A DNA stretch of 64,000 nucleotides from DATEDA01 sp963789885 (GCA_963789885.1 CAWBNB010000050.1:124001-188000), one strand, 5' to 3'; positions 27,293 through 37,789 are shown, numbered from the stretch's first letter. Notes: a model not told the origin generated them from the sequence alone. Translations and numbers: made by a program.

Positions 27293-28261
27293 CTACAGCA
27301 GCGCCTTCGCGGCGGCGACGATCCGCGCGGGCGAAGGCAGGGCGGCGTCCTCGAGGTGCTTCGCGTACGGGATCGGTACCTCGACCGAGCACACGCGCGC
27401 CACCGGCGCGTCGAGTTCGTCGAACGCGCGCTCCGTGATCTGCGCGCTCACTTCTGCCGCAAAGCCGGCGGTGCGCCACATCTCGTCCACGATCACCGCG
27501 CGATGCGTCTTCGTGACGGTCGCGACGATCGCGTCGACGTCGAGGGGCCGCAGGGACCGCAGATCGAGCACCTCGGCCTCGATGCCGTCCGCAGCGAGGT
27601 CGTCCGCCGCCTTCAGCGCTTTCGGGAGCGAGCCGCCGTAGGTGATCAGCGACACGTCCTTGCCCGGCCTGCGCACCGCCGCGACTCCCAGCCGCATCGG
27701 GGCGTCGTCCGTATCCTCGCCCTGCATCGGGTACAGGATCGCGTTCTCGCAGACGATCACCGGATCGGGGTCGTCGAGCGCGGCGAGGAGCAGCCCCTTC
27801 GCATCGGCGACGGTCGCCGGTGTCGCGACCTTGAGCCCGGGCACGTGCGCGTACCAGCCCTCGAACGAATGCGAGTGCTGCGCGGCCATGCCGCGGCCGC
27901 CGCCGCTCGCCATGCGGATCACGACCGGCACGCTGAGCTGGCCGCCCGACATGTGACGCAGGGTCGCGGCGGTGTTGACGATCTGGTCGAGCGCGAGGAG
28001 CGAGAAGTTGATCGTCATCACCTCGACGATCGGGTGCATGCCGCCGACCGCGGCGCCGATGCCCGCGCCGACGAAGGCCGACTCCGAGAGCGGGGTGTCG
28101 CGGACGCGCTCCGGCCCGAACTCCTCGAGCAGCCCGAGGCTCACCGCGAACGCACCACCGTAGCGCCCGACGTCTTCGCCCATCAGGAACACGCGCGGGT
28201 CGGCGCGCATCGCCTCGCGCATCGCGGCGCGGGCGGCTTCGCGGAAGGTCGTCTTCGCCAT
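27293..28261 (-). CDS. pdhB: Pyruvate dehydrogenase E1 component, beta subunit
   Basis: 322-residue transketolase-like subunit: FLMGEDVGRYGGAFAVS near residue 25, a central pyrimidine-binding part (GGGRGMAAQHSHSFEGWY) and the C-terminal transketolase domain. With E1 alpha it decarboxylates a 2-oxoacid using thiamine diphosphate. The two-subunit alpha/beta type suits acetoin, branched-chain or Gram-positive-like pyruvate dehydrogenases; pyruvate is favoured by the adjacent acetyl-CoA enzyme. ATG 28261 overlaps the E1 alpha stop. No E3 gene is in the window. Confidence 0.9.
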   Translation of the reverse strand: MAKTTFREAARAAMREAMRADPRVFLMGEDVGRYGGAFAVSLGLLEEFGPERVRDTPLSESAFVGAGIGAAVGGMHPIVEVMTINFSLLALDQIVNTAATLRHMSGGQLSVPVVIRMASGGGRGMAAQHSHSFEGWYAHVPGLKVATPATVADAKGLLLAALDDPDPVIVCENAILYPMQGEDTDDAPMRLGVAAVRRPGKDVSLITYGGSLPKALKAADDLAADGIEAEVLDLRSLRPLDVDAIVATVTKTHRAVIVDEMWRTAGFAAEVSAQITERAFDELDAPVARVCSVEVPIPYAKHLEDAALPSPARIVAAAKALL

Positions 28262-29259
28262 CAGTGGTCGCCGGTGTGGACGTCGCGCTCGAGATGCTCG
28301 ACCGGCTCCCACGGCCCGCGCTCGGCCTCGTCGACCGCCCAGTCGATGTCCTGCCATACGCTCTTCTCGAGCGCCGCGAGCTCCGCGTCGGCGAGGAGAC
28401 CGTCCGCCTTCAGGCGCGCGGCGAAAGTCGCGATCGGGTCGCGCTTCTTCCACTCGGCGATCTCGTCCTTCCCGCGATAGAGCTCCGGGTCGGCCATCGA
28501 GTGCGCGCGATAGCGATAGGTGCGGAGCTCCAGGAAATACGGCCCCTCGCCGCGCCGCACCGCCTCGGCGGCGCGCGCGACCGCGCTCTCGACCGCGTAG
28601 ACGTCCATCCCGTCCACCCATTCGGACGGCACGCGGTAGTTTTGCGCCTTGAGATGGATGTCGGTCTCGGATTCCGAGCGCGCGAGCGCGGTGCCCATCG
28701 CGTAGAGGTTGTTCTCGCACAGGAACAGCACCGGCAGCTGCCACAGTTCGGCGAGGTTGAGCGACTCGTGGAACTCGCCTTCTGCCACCGCACCCTCGCC
28801 GAAGAAGCACGCGGTCACACGGTGCTTGCCCTGCATCCTGTCCGCCAGCGCGAGGCCCACGGCGAACGGGAGGCCGCCGCCCACGATCGCGTGCCCGCCG
28901 TAGAACCGGCGCGGCACGTCGAACATGTGCATCGAGCCGCCCCGGCCGCGCGAGCAGCCGTTCGCCTTCCCGTACATCTCCGCCATCACCGCACCGCCCG
29001 GGACGCCGCGCGCGAGCGCCTGGCCGTGCTCGCGATAGGTCGCGACGATCGCGTCGTCGGGCGCGAGGGCCTGCATCGCCCCGACCGCGACCGCCTCCTC
29101 GCCGATGTAGAGGTGCAGGAAACCGCGGATCTTGCCGGCGCTGTAGAGCTCGGCGGATTTTTCCTCGAAGTGGCGGATGAGCAGCATCTGCCGCAGCAGC
29201 TCGTGCGCGTGCTCGCGGTCGAGAGCCGGTCCGTGCGGCGGGCGATGCTCCACGGACAT
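28261..29259 (-). CDS. pdhA: Pyruvate dehydrogenase E1 component, alpha subunit
   Basis: 332 residues. Thiamine diphosphate motif starts at FFGEGAVAEGEFHESLN and ends in FLCENNLYAMGT. Also seen: YREHGQALARG and the phosphorylation-loop-like region YRYRAHSMADPELYR. Its ATG directly abuts the stop of the acetyl-CoA-synthetase-like gene. The genes run ligase, E1 alpha, E1 beta, E2, ACP, kinase without gaps. Confidence 0.9.
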   Translation of the reverse strand: MSVEHRPPHGPALDREHAHELLRQMLLIRHFEEKSAELYSAGKIRGFLHLYIGEEAVAVGAMQALAPDDAIVATYREHGQALARGVPGGAVMAEMYGKANGCSRGRGGSMHMFDVPRRFYGGHAIVGGGLPFAVGLALADRMQGKHRVTACFFGEGAVAEGEFHESLNLAELWQLPVLFLCENNLYAMGTALARSESETDIHLKAQNYRVPSEWVDGMDVYAVESAVARAAEAVRRGEGPYFLELRTYRYRAHSMADPELYRGKDEIAEWKKRDPIATFAARLKADGLLADAELAALEKSVWQDIDWAVDEAERGPWEPVEHLERDVHTGDH

Positions 29260-31008
<1,749 letters not shown>

Positions 31009-31014
31009 GATGCC

Positions 31015-31056
31015 AGCCTACCGGGGGGAAGGGATGCCGTGCTTGCGGCAGGTCAA
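31015..31056 (-). promoter_or_regulatory. Possible FNR/FixK-type box with -10, upstream of acyl-CoA ligase/PDH operon
   Basis: Minus strand TTGACCTGCCGCAA (31056-31043; one arm base off) with TAGGCT (31020-31015) after 22 bases. The start would fall at the GTG of the ligase gene (31008), implying a leaderless message. Divergent from the better box at 31078. Confidence 0.5.
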
Positions 31057-31077
31057 ATGCAGTCTACTTCGGGGGTT

Positions 31078-31118
31078 TTGAGGGAGATCAACTGCTCCTT
31101 CGGGTCGCCGGCTAGAGT
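31078..31118 (+). promoter_or_regulatory. FNR/FixK-type box with -10, upstream of DksA-like gene
   Basis: TTGAGGGAGATCAA at 31078-31091, 21 bases, then TAGAGT at 31113-31118. Predicted start near 31126; leader of 47 bases with AAAGGAG before the GTG at 31173. Confidence 0.78.
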
Positions 31119-31172
31119 CCAGGCGGGCTGGGGCGTTATGCTCCGGTCCCCGAGGGACCGAAAGGAGCAGAC

Positions 31173-31565
31173 GTGCCGTTGACCCAGGCAGAACGTACCG
31201 AGCTCGAGGCGATCATCCGCCGCGAGCACCAGCGGCTGATGAGCGAGCTGCGCGAGGAGGTCGAGCAGTCGCGGCAGGAGACCTTCGGCGCCGTGGAGGG
31301 CGGGGTCGGCGACAGCGCCGACGAGGCGGTGGCCGACCTGCTGTCGGACCTCGACAGCGCCGAGATTACTCGCGATGTCAACGACATCCGCGAGCTCGAA
31401 GCCGCCATGGCGCGACTCGCGGACGGCACGTACGGGCGCTGCGTGCACTGCGGGACGGACATTCCGCTCGCGCGGCTGCGCGCCCAGCCTGCGGCGCTGC
31501 GGTGCGTTGCCTGCCAGGACGTCTACGAGAAGACCCACGTTCATCCGCCCGCGCCGAAGCTGTGA
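31173..31565 (+). CDS. DksA/TraR-family C4 zinc-finger protein
   Basis: 130 residues: an N-terminal coiled-coil (about residues 5-85, rich in E, R, L) and a C-terminal zinc finger with CVHCG and CVACQ (four cysteines). The family enters the RNA polymerase secondary channel and, with ppGpp, retunes transcription in starvation. Coiled-coil tip acidity (DSADEAVADLLSDLD) is in the expected position. The GTG start is supported by AAAGGAGCAG. It is probably not the housekeeping DksA, which is usually near 150 residues. Confidence 0.9.
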   Translation: MPLTQAERTELEAIIRREHQRLMSELREEVEQSRQETFGAVEGGVGDSADEAVADLLSDLDSAEITRDVNDIRELEAAMARLADGTYGRCVHCGTDIPLARLRAQPAALRCVACQDVYEKTHVHPPAPKL

Positions 31566-31575
31566 CGCCGCCGCG

Positions 31576-32940
31576 TCAGCCGAGGAAGGGCCAGACCGCG
31601 GTCGCGGCGATCCCGAGCGGCGCAACATAGCGCAGCAGGATCCGCAACGCGCGCACGGCGACGGCGCCGAGGCGAAGCTCCTCGGTCAGCACGCTGGCCG
31701 GCATTGCCCAGCCCGCGAACACCGCGATCGCCAGGCCGCCGAGCGGCAGCAGGACGTTGGACGTGAGGTGGTCCAGCAGGTCGAACGCCGTGGCCCGCTC
31801 GAAGCCGCGCAGACCCGAAAACGGGTGCCAGTCCGCCCAGGCGTTGAACGAGAGGACGGTCGCGATCCCGGCCGCGAAACAGACCCCGGCGGCGATCGCG
31901 GTCGCCGGTGCCCGCCGCAGCCCGCAGCGCCGGATCAGCGGCGCGACCACGAGCTCGAGCAGCGAGATCGCCGAAGCGAGCGCCGCGACGAAGAGCAGCA
32001 CGAAGAACGCGACCGCGGCGAGCGTGCCGAAGCGCATCTGCGCGAAGGCGAGCGGCAGGGTGACGAACACGAGACCCGGTCCGCCCGCCGGGTCGAGCCC
32101 GTGCGCGAAGACGATCGGGAACACGGCGATCCCCGCGAGGAGCGAGATCGCCGTGTCGGCGACGACCGATGCCACGGCCACCTCCTTGAGGCTGATCTCG
32201 ACGCCGCTATAGGCGGCGTAGGTGATCATCAGGCCGAGGCCGACGCCGATCGAGAAGAAGCCGAGGCCGAGCGCGTCGAGCGCCGCGCCGGCAGTCAGGG
32301 ACTCGGGGTCGAGGTGGAGCAGGAACCGCAGCGTGGCGGGTACGTCGCCCTCGGCGATCGAGTAGCCGGCGAGGAGGAGCATCAGCGCCGCGAGCAGCGG
32401 CATGAGGAACTTGCCGGCGGCCTCGATGCCGCCGGCAATGCCGCGCGCCACGATCACCGCCGTCGCTGTCATGAAGAAGGCGTGATAGGCGAGCATCTGC
32501 AGCGGCGAGGCGAGCAGCGCGTCGAATCGGGCCTGCGCCGCCCGCGGATCGCTCCCGGGCAGGCCGCCGATCGCGGTCTGAACCGCGTAGGCCACGGTCC
32601 ATCCGCCGATCACGGCGTAGAAGCTGAGGATCAGGAGGCCGGTGAAGACGCCGAGCGTCCCGACGATCGCCCAGCGCCTGCTCGCGCCGTGCCTGGCCGC
32701 GATCGACGCCATGCTCGCCGGCGCGTCCGCCCGCCCGCGGCGGCCGATCGCGAACTCGGCGAACATCAGCGGCACGACGATCAGCGCGAGACCGAGCACG
32801 TAGAACAGGATGAACGCGCTGCCGCCGTTCGCGCCGACCTCGTAGGGGAACTTCCAGATGCTGCCGATCCCGACCGCCGAGCCGACGGTCGCGAGAATGA
32901 ATCCGAAGCGTCCCGACCAGGCCTCGCGGCCGGCCGTCAT
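31576..32940 (-). CDS. Neurotransmitter:sodium symporter (NSS/SNF) family transporter
   Basis: 454-residue polytopic membrane protein with the NSS first-helix signature GFILATVGSAVGIGSIWKFP, which forms the sodium and substrate site, and about 11 membrane segments. Bacterial members such as LeuT and MhsT import amino acids with sodium. Its ATG overlaps the stop of the diguanylate cyclase gene (ATGA), so the two are cotranslated. Substrate unknown. Converges with the DksA-like gene. Confidence 0.9.
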   Translation of the reverse strand: MTAGREAWSGRFGFILATVGSAVGIGSIWKFPYEVGANGGSAFILFYVLGLALIVVPLMFAEFAIGRRGRADAPASMASIAARHGASRRWAIVGTLGVFTGLLILSFYAVIGGWTVAYAVQTAIGGLPGSDPRAAQARFDALLASPLQMLAYHAFFMTATAVIVARGIAGGIEAAGKFLMPLLAALMLLLAGYSIAEGDVPATLRFLLHLDPESLTAGAALDALGLGFFSIGVGLGLMITYAAYSGVEISLKEVAVASVVADTAISLLAGIAVFPIVFAHGLDPAGGPGLVFVTLPLAFAQMRFGTLAAVAFFVLLFVAALASAISLLELVVAPLIRRCGLRRAPATAIAAGVCFAAGIATVLSFNAWADWHPFSGLRGFERATAFDLLDHLTSNVLLPLGGLAIAVFAGWAMPASVLTEELRLGAVAVRALRILLRYVAPLGIAATAVWPFLG

Positions 32941-33884
32941 CCGGCGTCTCGCGCGGGGCGGGCTGGCGGCGCGGGGTCCCGGCCGGCGTCGAAGAACCGG
33001 TATTGCCGGCGGCCGCGCGCCTTTGCCGCGTACATCGCGGCGTCGGCTCGGCTGAGCAGGATATCGACCGTCGCACCGTCCCGGGGATACATGCTGATTC
33101 CGATGCTGACCCCGACCTCGATGCGCCGGCCGCTCAGCATGTAGGGCTGGCCGATCCGGTCCACCAGCTTCCCGGCCAGGGCACCGGCCGTGTCCGGATG
33201 CTCGACGTCGCTCAGCAGCACCGCGAATTCGTCTCCGCCGAGGCGCGCCACCGCGTCGGTCTTGCGCACCGCGGCGCGCAGACGTTCCGCGACCGCGACC
33301 AGGAGCTCGTCGCCGGCGGCATGTCCCAAAGCGTCGTTGATGGGCTTGAAGTCGTCGAGATCGAGAAAGAGTAGCGCAAGCAGGCGGCCCTCGGCGGCGC
33401 CGCGGGCGATCGCCGCATCGAGCGACTCGAGAAAGGAGACGCGGTTCGGCAGGCCGGTCAGGCTGTCGTGATAGGCGAGCCGCTGGATCTCCTCGCGTTC
33501 CAGGGTGCTCGCCGTGACGTCGTGCTGGATGGCGACGAAGTGGGTGACCCGGCCGGACCCGTCGAGGAGCGGCGTGATCACCTGGCTTGCGGTCCACAGG
33601 GTGCCGTCCCGGCGGCGCTCGACGAGCTCGCCCTGCCAAGCCCGCCCGGACAGGATCGTCCCCCACAGGCCGCGGTAGAACTCGGGACTTTGCTTGCCCG
33701 ATTTCAGCAGGCCGGGCGTGCGGCCGATGACTTCTTCGCGGCTATAGCCGCTCAGCCGGCAGAACGCATCGTTGACCCAAACGATTCGACCATCGCGGTC
33801 GGCGATCATGACGGCATTCGCGGCCGCCTCGAGTGCGCGTGCCAGGAGCGGCTGTGGCCGGTCGGTCACGAGTCGCTCCCCCAT
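32937..33884 (-). CDS. PAS-GGDEF diguanylate cyclase
   Basis: 315 residues. PAS domain at about 15-135 (AVMIADRDGRIVWVNDAFCRLSGY) and a GGDEF domain at about 140-300 with intact active site LGGDEFAVLL. An RxxD inhibitory site lies five residues upstream (RKTD then AVARL), so feedback inhibition by c-di-GMP is expected. No EAL domain. Lies downstream of the FNR/FixK-like regulator on the same strand, 76 bases away. Confidence 0.92.
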   Translation of the reverse strand: MGERLVTDRPQPLLARALEAAANAVMIADRDGRIVWVNDAFCRLSGYSREEVIGRTPGLLKSGKQSPEFYRGLWGTILSGRAWQGELVERRRDGTLWTASQVITPLLDGSGRVTHFVAIQHDVTASTLEREEIQRLAYHDSLTGLPNRVSFLESLDAAIARGAAEGRLLALLFLDLDDFKPINDALGHAAGDELLVAVAERLRAAVRKTDAVARLGGDEFAVLLSDVEHPDTAGALAGKLVDRIGQPYMLSGRRIEVGVSIGISMYPRDGATVDILLSRADAAMYAAKARGRRQYRFFDAGRDPAPPARPARDAG

Positions 33885-33960
33885 CGCCTTCCCGCGATTC
33901 GCCGCGGACGCGATCGCGGGCAGGCACTAGCGCTACCCGCGACTCGCCGCGAACTGCGCG

Positions 33961-34833
33961 CTAACCGAGCGCCGTGGCGAACACGGCGGGCATAAACCCC
34001 CGCCGCCGCGCGGGCGCCGACTGGGCGACAGCGCGCCGGATGCTCTGCACCGGGCCTGCCCCGGCCTCGTCCTGCGGCCGCACCACGCGCTGCAACCCGG
34101 CGATGTCGCGCAGGGTGACCTCCTTGCGATCGACCGCCATCAGCCCGGTCGCGGCGAACGTGGAAAACGCGCGGCTGACCGTTTCCAGCTTGATGCCGAG
34201 GTAGCTCCCGATCTCCTCCCGGCTCATGCGCAGAGCGAACGACGAGCGCGAATACCCGAGGCGGGCGAACCGCGCGGAGAGATCGAGGAGGAACGTGGCG
34301 AGCCGCGCCTCGGCGTGCAGCGTGCCGAGGAGCCAGATCATGTTGCGCTTCCGGACGAGCTCGTGGCTGAACGCCGCGTAGAGCAGGCGCTCGAGGAACG
34401 GATAATCGTGCCCCAGGCGCGCGATCCGGGCAAAGGAGACGACTGCCACCTGGCTCGAGTCCAGGGCGACGGCGTCGCTCGCATAGCGCTCGGTATCGAG
34501 TCCGTCGAGGCCGATCACGTCCCCGCCCATCGGGAAGGCGAGCACCTGTTCCTGGCCGGTCAGGTCGACCGTGACCGTCTTCAGGAAGCCCGACCGGACG
34601 ACGTAGATCGCGTCGAAGCGGTCGCCGGCGCGGTGGAGGGTCTCGCCCGTCTTCAGTTGCCGGACCGGGAAGCGGATGTCCGGCAGGTCACGGCCCGAAT
34701 CGGCGGATCCGCCGAGCAGGGTGGCGAGTTCCACGAGCGTCATTGACAGGCGATCGACGCCAGCGCGGGAGAGCGCGCCAAGGTGTTCGGGTTCTACGGT
34801 CGCCTGGATGGGTTTGACGATGGCAACTGGCAT
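33961..34833 (-). CDS. CRP/FNR-family regulator, cysteine-free (FixK/DNR-like)
   Basis: 290 residues: cyclic-nucleotide-binding-type beta barrel (about 50-165), dimerisation helix and a C-terminal winged helix-turn-helix. The recognition helix EEIGSYLGIKLETVSRAF carries the E..SR set that reads TTGA half-sites in FNR and FixK. The whole protein has no cysteine, so it cannot hold an FNR-type [4Fe-4S] cluster. It must sense something else (for example NO, as DNR does) or be controlled by expression, as FixK is. It is the obvious candidate to bind the twelve TTGA-N6-TCAA boxes here. A start at an inner ATG cannot be excluded. Confidence 0.88.
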   Translation of the reverse strand: MPVAIVKPIQATVEPEHLGALSRAGVDRLSMTLVELATLLGGSADSGRDLPDIRFPVRQLKTGETLHRAGDRFDAIYVVRSGFLKTVTVDLTGQEQVLAFPMGGDVIGLDGLDTERYASDAVALDSSQVAVVSFARIARLGHDYPFLERLLYAAFSHELVRKRNMIWLLGTLHAEARLATFLLDLSARFARLGYSRSSFALRMSREEIGSYLGIKLETVSRAFSTFAATGLMAVDRKEVTLRDIAGLQRVVRPQDEAGAGPVQSIRRAVAQSAPARRRGFMPAVFATALG

Positions 34834-34869
34834 TTTGATGTACCCCTAGTGTTGTCGATCCGAATCGGC

Positions 34870-35256
34870 TCAGGACGAGAGTCCCGAGTGCGAGCCATCG
34901 AGCCGGCCGCGCAGGATCTCGCGCACCCGGCCGAATTCCGTTGTCTTGTCGAGCACTACGTCCGCGCCGGCCGCGAGGCTCGCGTCGCGGTATTGCTGCG
35001 AGTTGGCGAAATTGCTCAGGACGATCACGTAGAGACCCGGGCGCTGCGGCTTCACCGCCGCCAGTACGTCGAGCCCGGAACCGCCGACGAGCTGCAGGTC
35101 GAGGAGCATCACGTCGGCGGCGACGGCGAGCGCGCCGTCGATCGCGCCGCGCACCGACTCGGCCTCGCCGACGACGATGACGCCCGGCACCGTCCGCACG
35201 ATCGCGACGAGGCGCTTCCTGACTTCCGGAGCATCCTCGACCACGAACACGTTCAT
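34870..35256 (-). CDS. Stand-alone receiver-domain protein
   Basis: 128 residues, receiver domain only. Acidic pair VVEDAPEV, phospho-acceptor in VMLLDLQLVGG, switch serine in VIVLSNFANS and lysine in VVLDKTTEFG. No output domain. ATG 35256 is preferred (MNVFVVEDA); an in-frame ATG at 35313 would add 19 residues. It sits 36 bases upstream of the FNR/FixK-like gene and 134 bases downstream of the LuxR-type regulator. It may be a phosphate sink or a partner of the nearby kinase. Confidence 0.87.
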   Translation of the reverse strand: MNVFVVEDAPEVRKRLVAIVRTVPGVIVVGEAESVRGAIDGALAVAADVMLLDLQLVGGSGLDVLAAVKPQRPGLYVIVLSNFANSQQYRDASLAAGADVVLDKTTEFGRVREILRGRLDGSHSGLSS

Positions 35257-35334
35257 CTCGTCATCCGTTAAATCCACGGCGCGAGTGTGTCCGTGGGGGG
35301 ACGGCGCCACCATCGGCGGCGGCTGAAACGGCGC

Positions 35335-35368
35335 TAGGGAAAAACCTCCCCGGGCCTAGGAATAGTCC
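35335..35368. promoter_or_regulatory. Candidate response-regulator operator, upstream of receiver/FixK-like operon
   Basis: The gap 35257-35390 holds two short, similar elements: TAGGGAAAAACCT at 35335-35347 and CCTAGGAATAGTCC at 35356-35368. Each is a small AGG/GGA-N4-6-CCT/TCC inverted repeat. They are AT-rich islands in a GC-rich context, about 80-110 bases before the receiver gene start. Suitable for a dimeric LuxR/NarL-type regulator such as the one encoded next door. Confidence 0.4.
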
Positions 35369-35390
35369 GAGGCGCAGGGCTGCGGGTGGA

Positions 35391-36047
35391 TCAGGGGCGC
35401 GGCAGGTCGGGAGAGTCGAGCAGCTGGTGCGTCACGGCGTAGCGGACGAGCTCTGCGAGCGAGCCGAGGCCCAGCTTCTCGTGGATGTGCGTCTTGTGCG
35501 TGCTGACGGTCTTCACGCTCAAGTGCAGCCGCTCCGCGATGGCGGTGACGGACTGGCCGGCGGCGAGGAGCAGGAACACCTCGTGCTCGCGGTCGGAGAG
35601 CCGTTTGTGCGGCAACTCCTCGCCGGGCGCTTGGAGGTCGATCGCCAGCGCCTCGGCGACCGCAGGCGTGATGAAGAGGCCGCCCGAGGCGATCTTCCGG
35701 AGCGCCGCGACGAGCAGCGTCGGCGCGGCGTCCTTGGTCAGATACCCGGACGCCCCGGCGCGGATCGCGCGGACGGCGTACTGCTGCTCGTCGTGCATCG
35801 ACAGCACGAGCACGCGCAGGTCGGGCCGCTCGGCCTTCACCTGGCGGACGAGCTCGATGCCGCTGCGGCCCGGCATCGAGAGATCGAGGAGCAGGACTTC
35901 GAACCCGCCGGCGCGGATGGCGGCAAGCACCTCGTGCCCGTCCTTGGCTTCGCCGGCGACCGCGAATGTCGGATCGGCGGCGAGGATCCGCTTCAGGCCT
36001 TCGCGCACGATGGCGTGGTCGTCGGCGACGAGGATCCGCGTCGTCAT
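35391..36047 (-). CDS. LuxR/NarL-family response regulator (FixJ/DosR-like)
   Basis: 218 residues: receiver domain 1-120 (VADDHAIVREG; phospho-acceptor in VLLLDLSMPG; lysine in GYLTKDAA) and LuxR-type helix-turn-helix 150-210 (LSDREHEVFLLLAAGQSVTAIAERL, then SVKTVSTHKTHI). Its ATG overlaps the kinase stop (ATGA), so the two form a cognate pair. By analogy to FixJ, a plausible target is the operon with the FNR/FixK-like gene immediately downstream. Confidence 0.92.
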   Translation of the reverse strand: MTTRILVADDHAIVREGLKRILAADPTFAVAGEAKDGHEVLAAIRAGGFEVLLLDLSMPGRSGIELVRQVKAERPDLRVLVLSMHDEQQYAVRAIRAGASGYLTKDAAPTLLVAALRKIASGGLFITPAVAEALAIDLQAPGEELPHKRLSDREHEVFLLLAAGQSVTAIAERLHLSVKTVSTHKTHIHEKLGLGSLAELVRYAVTHQLLDSPDLPRP

Positions 36048-37789
36048 GCCGTCTCCGCGCCCGCGCCGGCGCGCGCGACCGGTATCCGCGCCACGAGCGT
36101 CGTGCCGGCGCCCGGGCGGCTCGCGATCTCGAGCTCACCGCCGAGAAGCATGACGCGCTCGCCGATCCCGCGCAGGCCGAACGAGCGCGGGCTGGGGCGC
36201 AGCGACCGGTCCATCCCGACGCCGTCGTCGCTCACGGTCAGGACCGCGTCGTCGCCCGATCGCTCGAGCCGCACCGCCACCCGGCGTGCCCGCGCATGCT
36301 TGGCGACGTTGGTGAGCGACTCCTGCATGATGCGGAAGAGGGCGGAGGCGTGCGGCTCGCCGAGCTGGGCGCACGCCGCGTCCACGTGCAGGTCGCAGGA
36401 GATCTGCGTGCGCTGGGAGAAGGTCTGCGCGAGCCACTCGGCGGCGGCGCCCAGGCCGAGGTCGTCGAGAACGAGCGGGCGGAGGTCGGCCGAGATGCGG
36501 CGCGTAGTCGCGACGGTCGAATCGAGCAGCCCGCGCATCGCCTCCGCCTGCTCGAGCAGGTCGCCGCGCTCCGGAGGGATCGTGGAACCGAGCAGAGCGA
36601 CGTCCATCTTGAGCGCGGTGAGCGCCTGGCCGAGCTCGTCGTGCAGCTCGCGCGCGATGCGCGTGCGCTCACCCTCGCGCACCTCGTGCATCGCGAGCGC
36701 GACCTCGCGCAGCTCCTCGTGGGTGCGCCGGAGATCCTGCTCGGCCTTCACGCGCGCGGTGACGTCGCGCAGGATCACCGTGAGCAGCTGCTGCCCGCCG
36801 ACGACTGCCTGCGAGATCGACGCCTCGATCGGGAACTCGGTGCCGTCGGCGCGCAGTGCCCAGAGTGCGGTCTGGATCCCCATCCGCCGCGACGTCTCGC
36901 CGGTGCTGCCGAAGCGGTCGACGTGCGCCGCGTGCCCCGCGCGGAACCGCTCGGGGATGAAGCGATCGAGCGGAGCGCCGATCGCCTCGGCAGCGTTGCA
37001 CTGGAACATCCTCTCGGCGGCGGCGTTGAAGAGGACGATCCGCTGGTCGCGGTCGACCGTGATGATCCCGTCCATCGCCGATCGGACGATCGCCTCCAGC
37101 CGCGACTCGCCCTCGCGCAACTCCTGGTGCGAGCGCCTGATCTCGCGCTCGGCGGTCATCCGCTCGGTGATGTCGCGCAGGATGACCGTCAGCAGCTGTT
37201 GGCCTCCGACGGCCGCCTGGGAGATCGACGCCTCGATCGGGAACTCGGTGCCGTCCGAGTGCAGCGCCCATAGCGCGGTCTGCATTCCCATCCGTCGCGA
37301 CGTCTCGCCCGTGCGGGTGAAGCGCTCGATGTGAGCCGCGTGCGCCCCGCGGAACCGCTCGGGAATGAAGCGGTCGAGCGGCGTGCCGATCGCGTCCTCC
37401 GCGCTGCACCCGAACAACTTCTGGGCCGCGGCATTGAACAGCACGATGCGATGGGTCGCGTCGACGGTGATGATGGCGTCCATCGCCGAGCGCACGATCG
37501 CGTCCAGCTGCAGCTCCCCCTCCCGCGCGGTCGCCTGGCGGGCGCGCGGCTCGCCGCCGGCCGGCCCGGCCGTCCGCGCGCGCGGTTCGCCCAGGCGGCT
37601 GAGCGCGACGCCGAACGCCGCGCCAATGATGCCCAGCGCGCCGGTGGTCCAGGGCGCGAGGCGGGTAAGCAGGGTCCCGGTGCCGAAGAGCGCGTCGGCC
37701 GCCCGCGACCAGATGGCAAGCGCGGCGGCCATGACGATCACGACTGCACCGAGGACGCCCAGGGTCAGCGGCAGCCGGCGGAGGGCCAT
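36044..37789 (-). CDS. Tandem-PAS sensor histidine kinase (HisKA_3, FixL/DosS-like)
   Basis: 581 residues from the ATG at 37789. Two N-terminal membrane helices (about 8-30 and 47-65), two near-identical PAS domains (about 100-210 and 225-335), then a HisKA_3 dimerisation helix with phospho-histidine in IARELHDELGQAL, and an HATPase with DDGVGMD and FGLRGIGERV. In each PAS the segment after FIPERFR contains H-A-A-H-I/V-x-R-F. This aligns by eye with the heme-ligand histidine region of FixL, so oxygen or redox sensing through heme is possible but unproven. Cognate regulator follows with a 4-base overlap. Confidence 0.88.
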   Translation of the reverse strand: MALRRLPLTLGVLGAVVIVMAAALAIWSRAADALFGTGTLLTRLAPWTTGALGIIGAAFGVALSRLGEPRARTAGPAGGEPRARQATAREGELQLDAIVRSAMDAIITVDATHRIVLFNAAAQKLFGCSAEDAIGTPLDRFIPERFRGAHAAHIERFTRTGETSRRMGMQTALWALHSDGTEFPIEASISQAAVGGQQLLTVILRDITERMTAEREIRRSHQELREGESRLEAIVRSAMDGIITVDRDQRIVLFNAAAERMFQCNAAEAIGAPLDRFIPERFRAGHAAHVDRFGSTGETSRRMGIQTALWALRADGTEFPIEASISQAVVGGQQLLTVILRDVTARVKAEQDLRRTHEELREVALAMHEVREGERTRIARELHDELGQALTALKMDVALLGSTIPPERGDLLEQAEAMRGLLDSTVATTRRISADLRPLVLDDLGLGAAAEWLAQTFSQRTQISCDLHVDAACAQLGEPHASALFRIMQESLTNVAKHARARRVAVRLERSGDDAVLTVSDDGVGMDRSLRPSPRSFGLRGIGERVMLLGGELEIASRPGAGTTLVARIPVARAGAGAETA

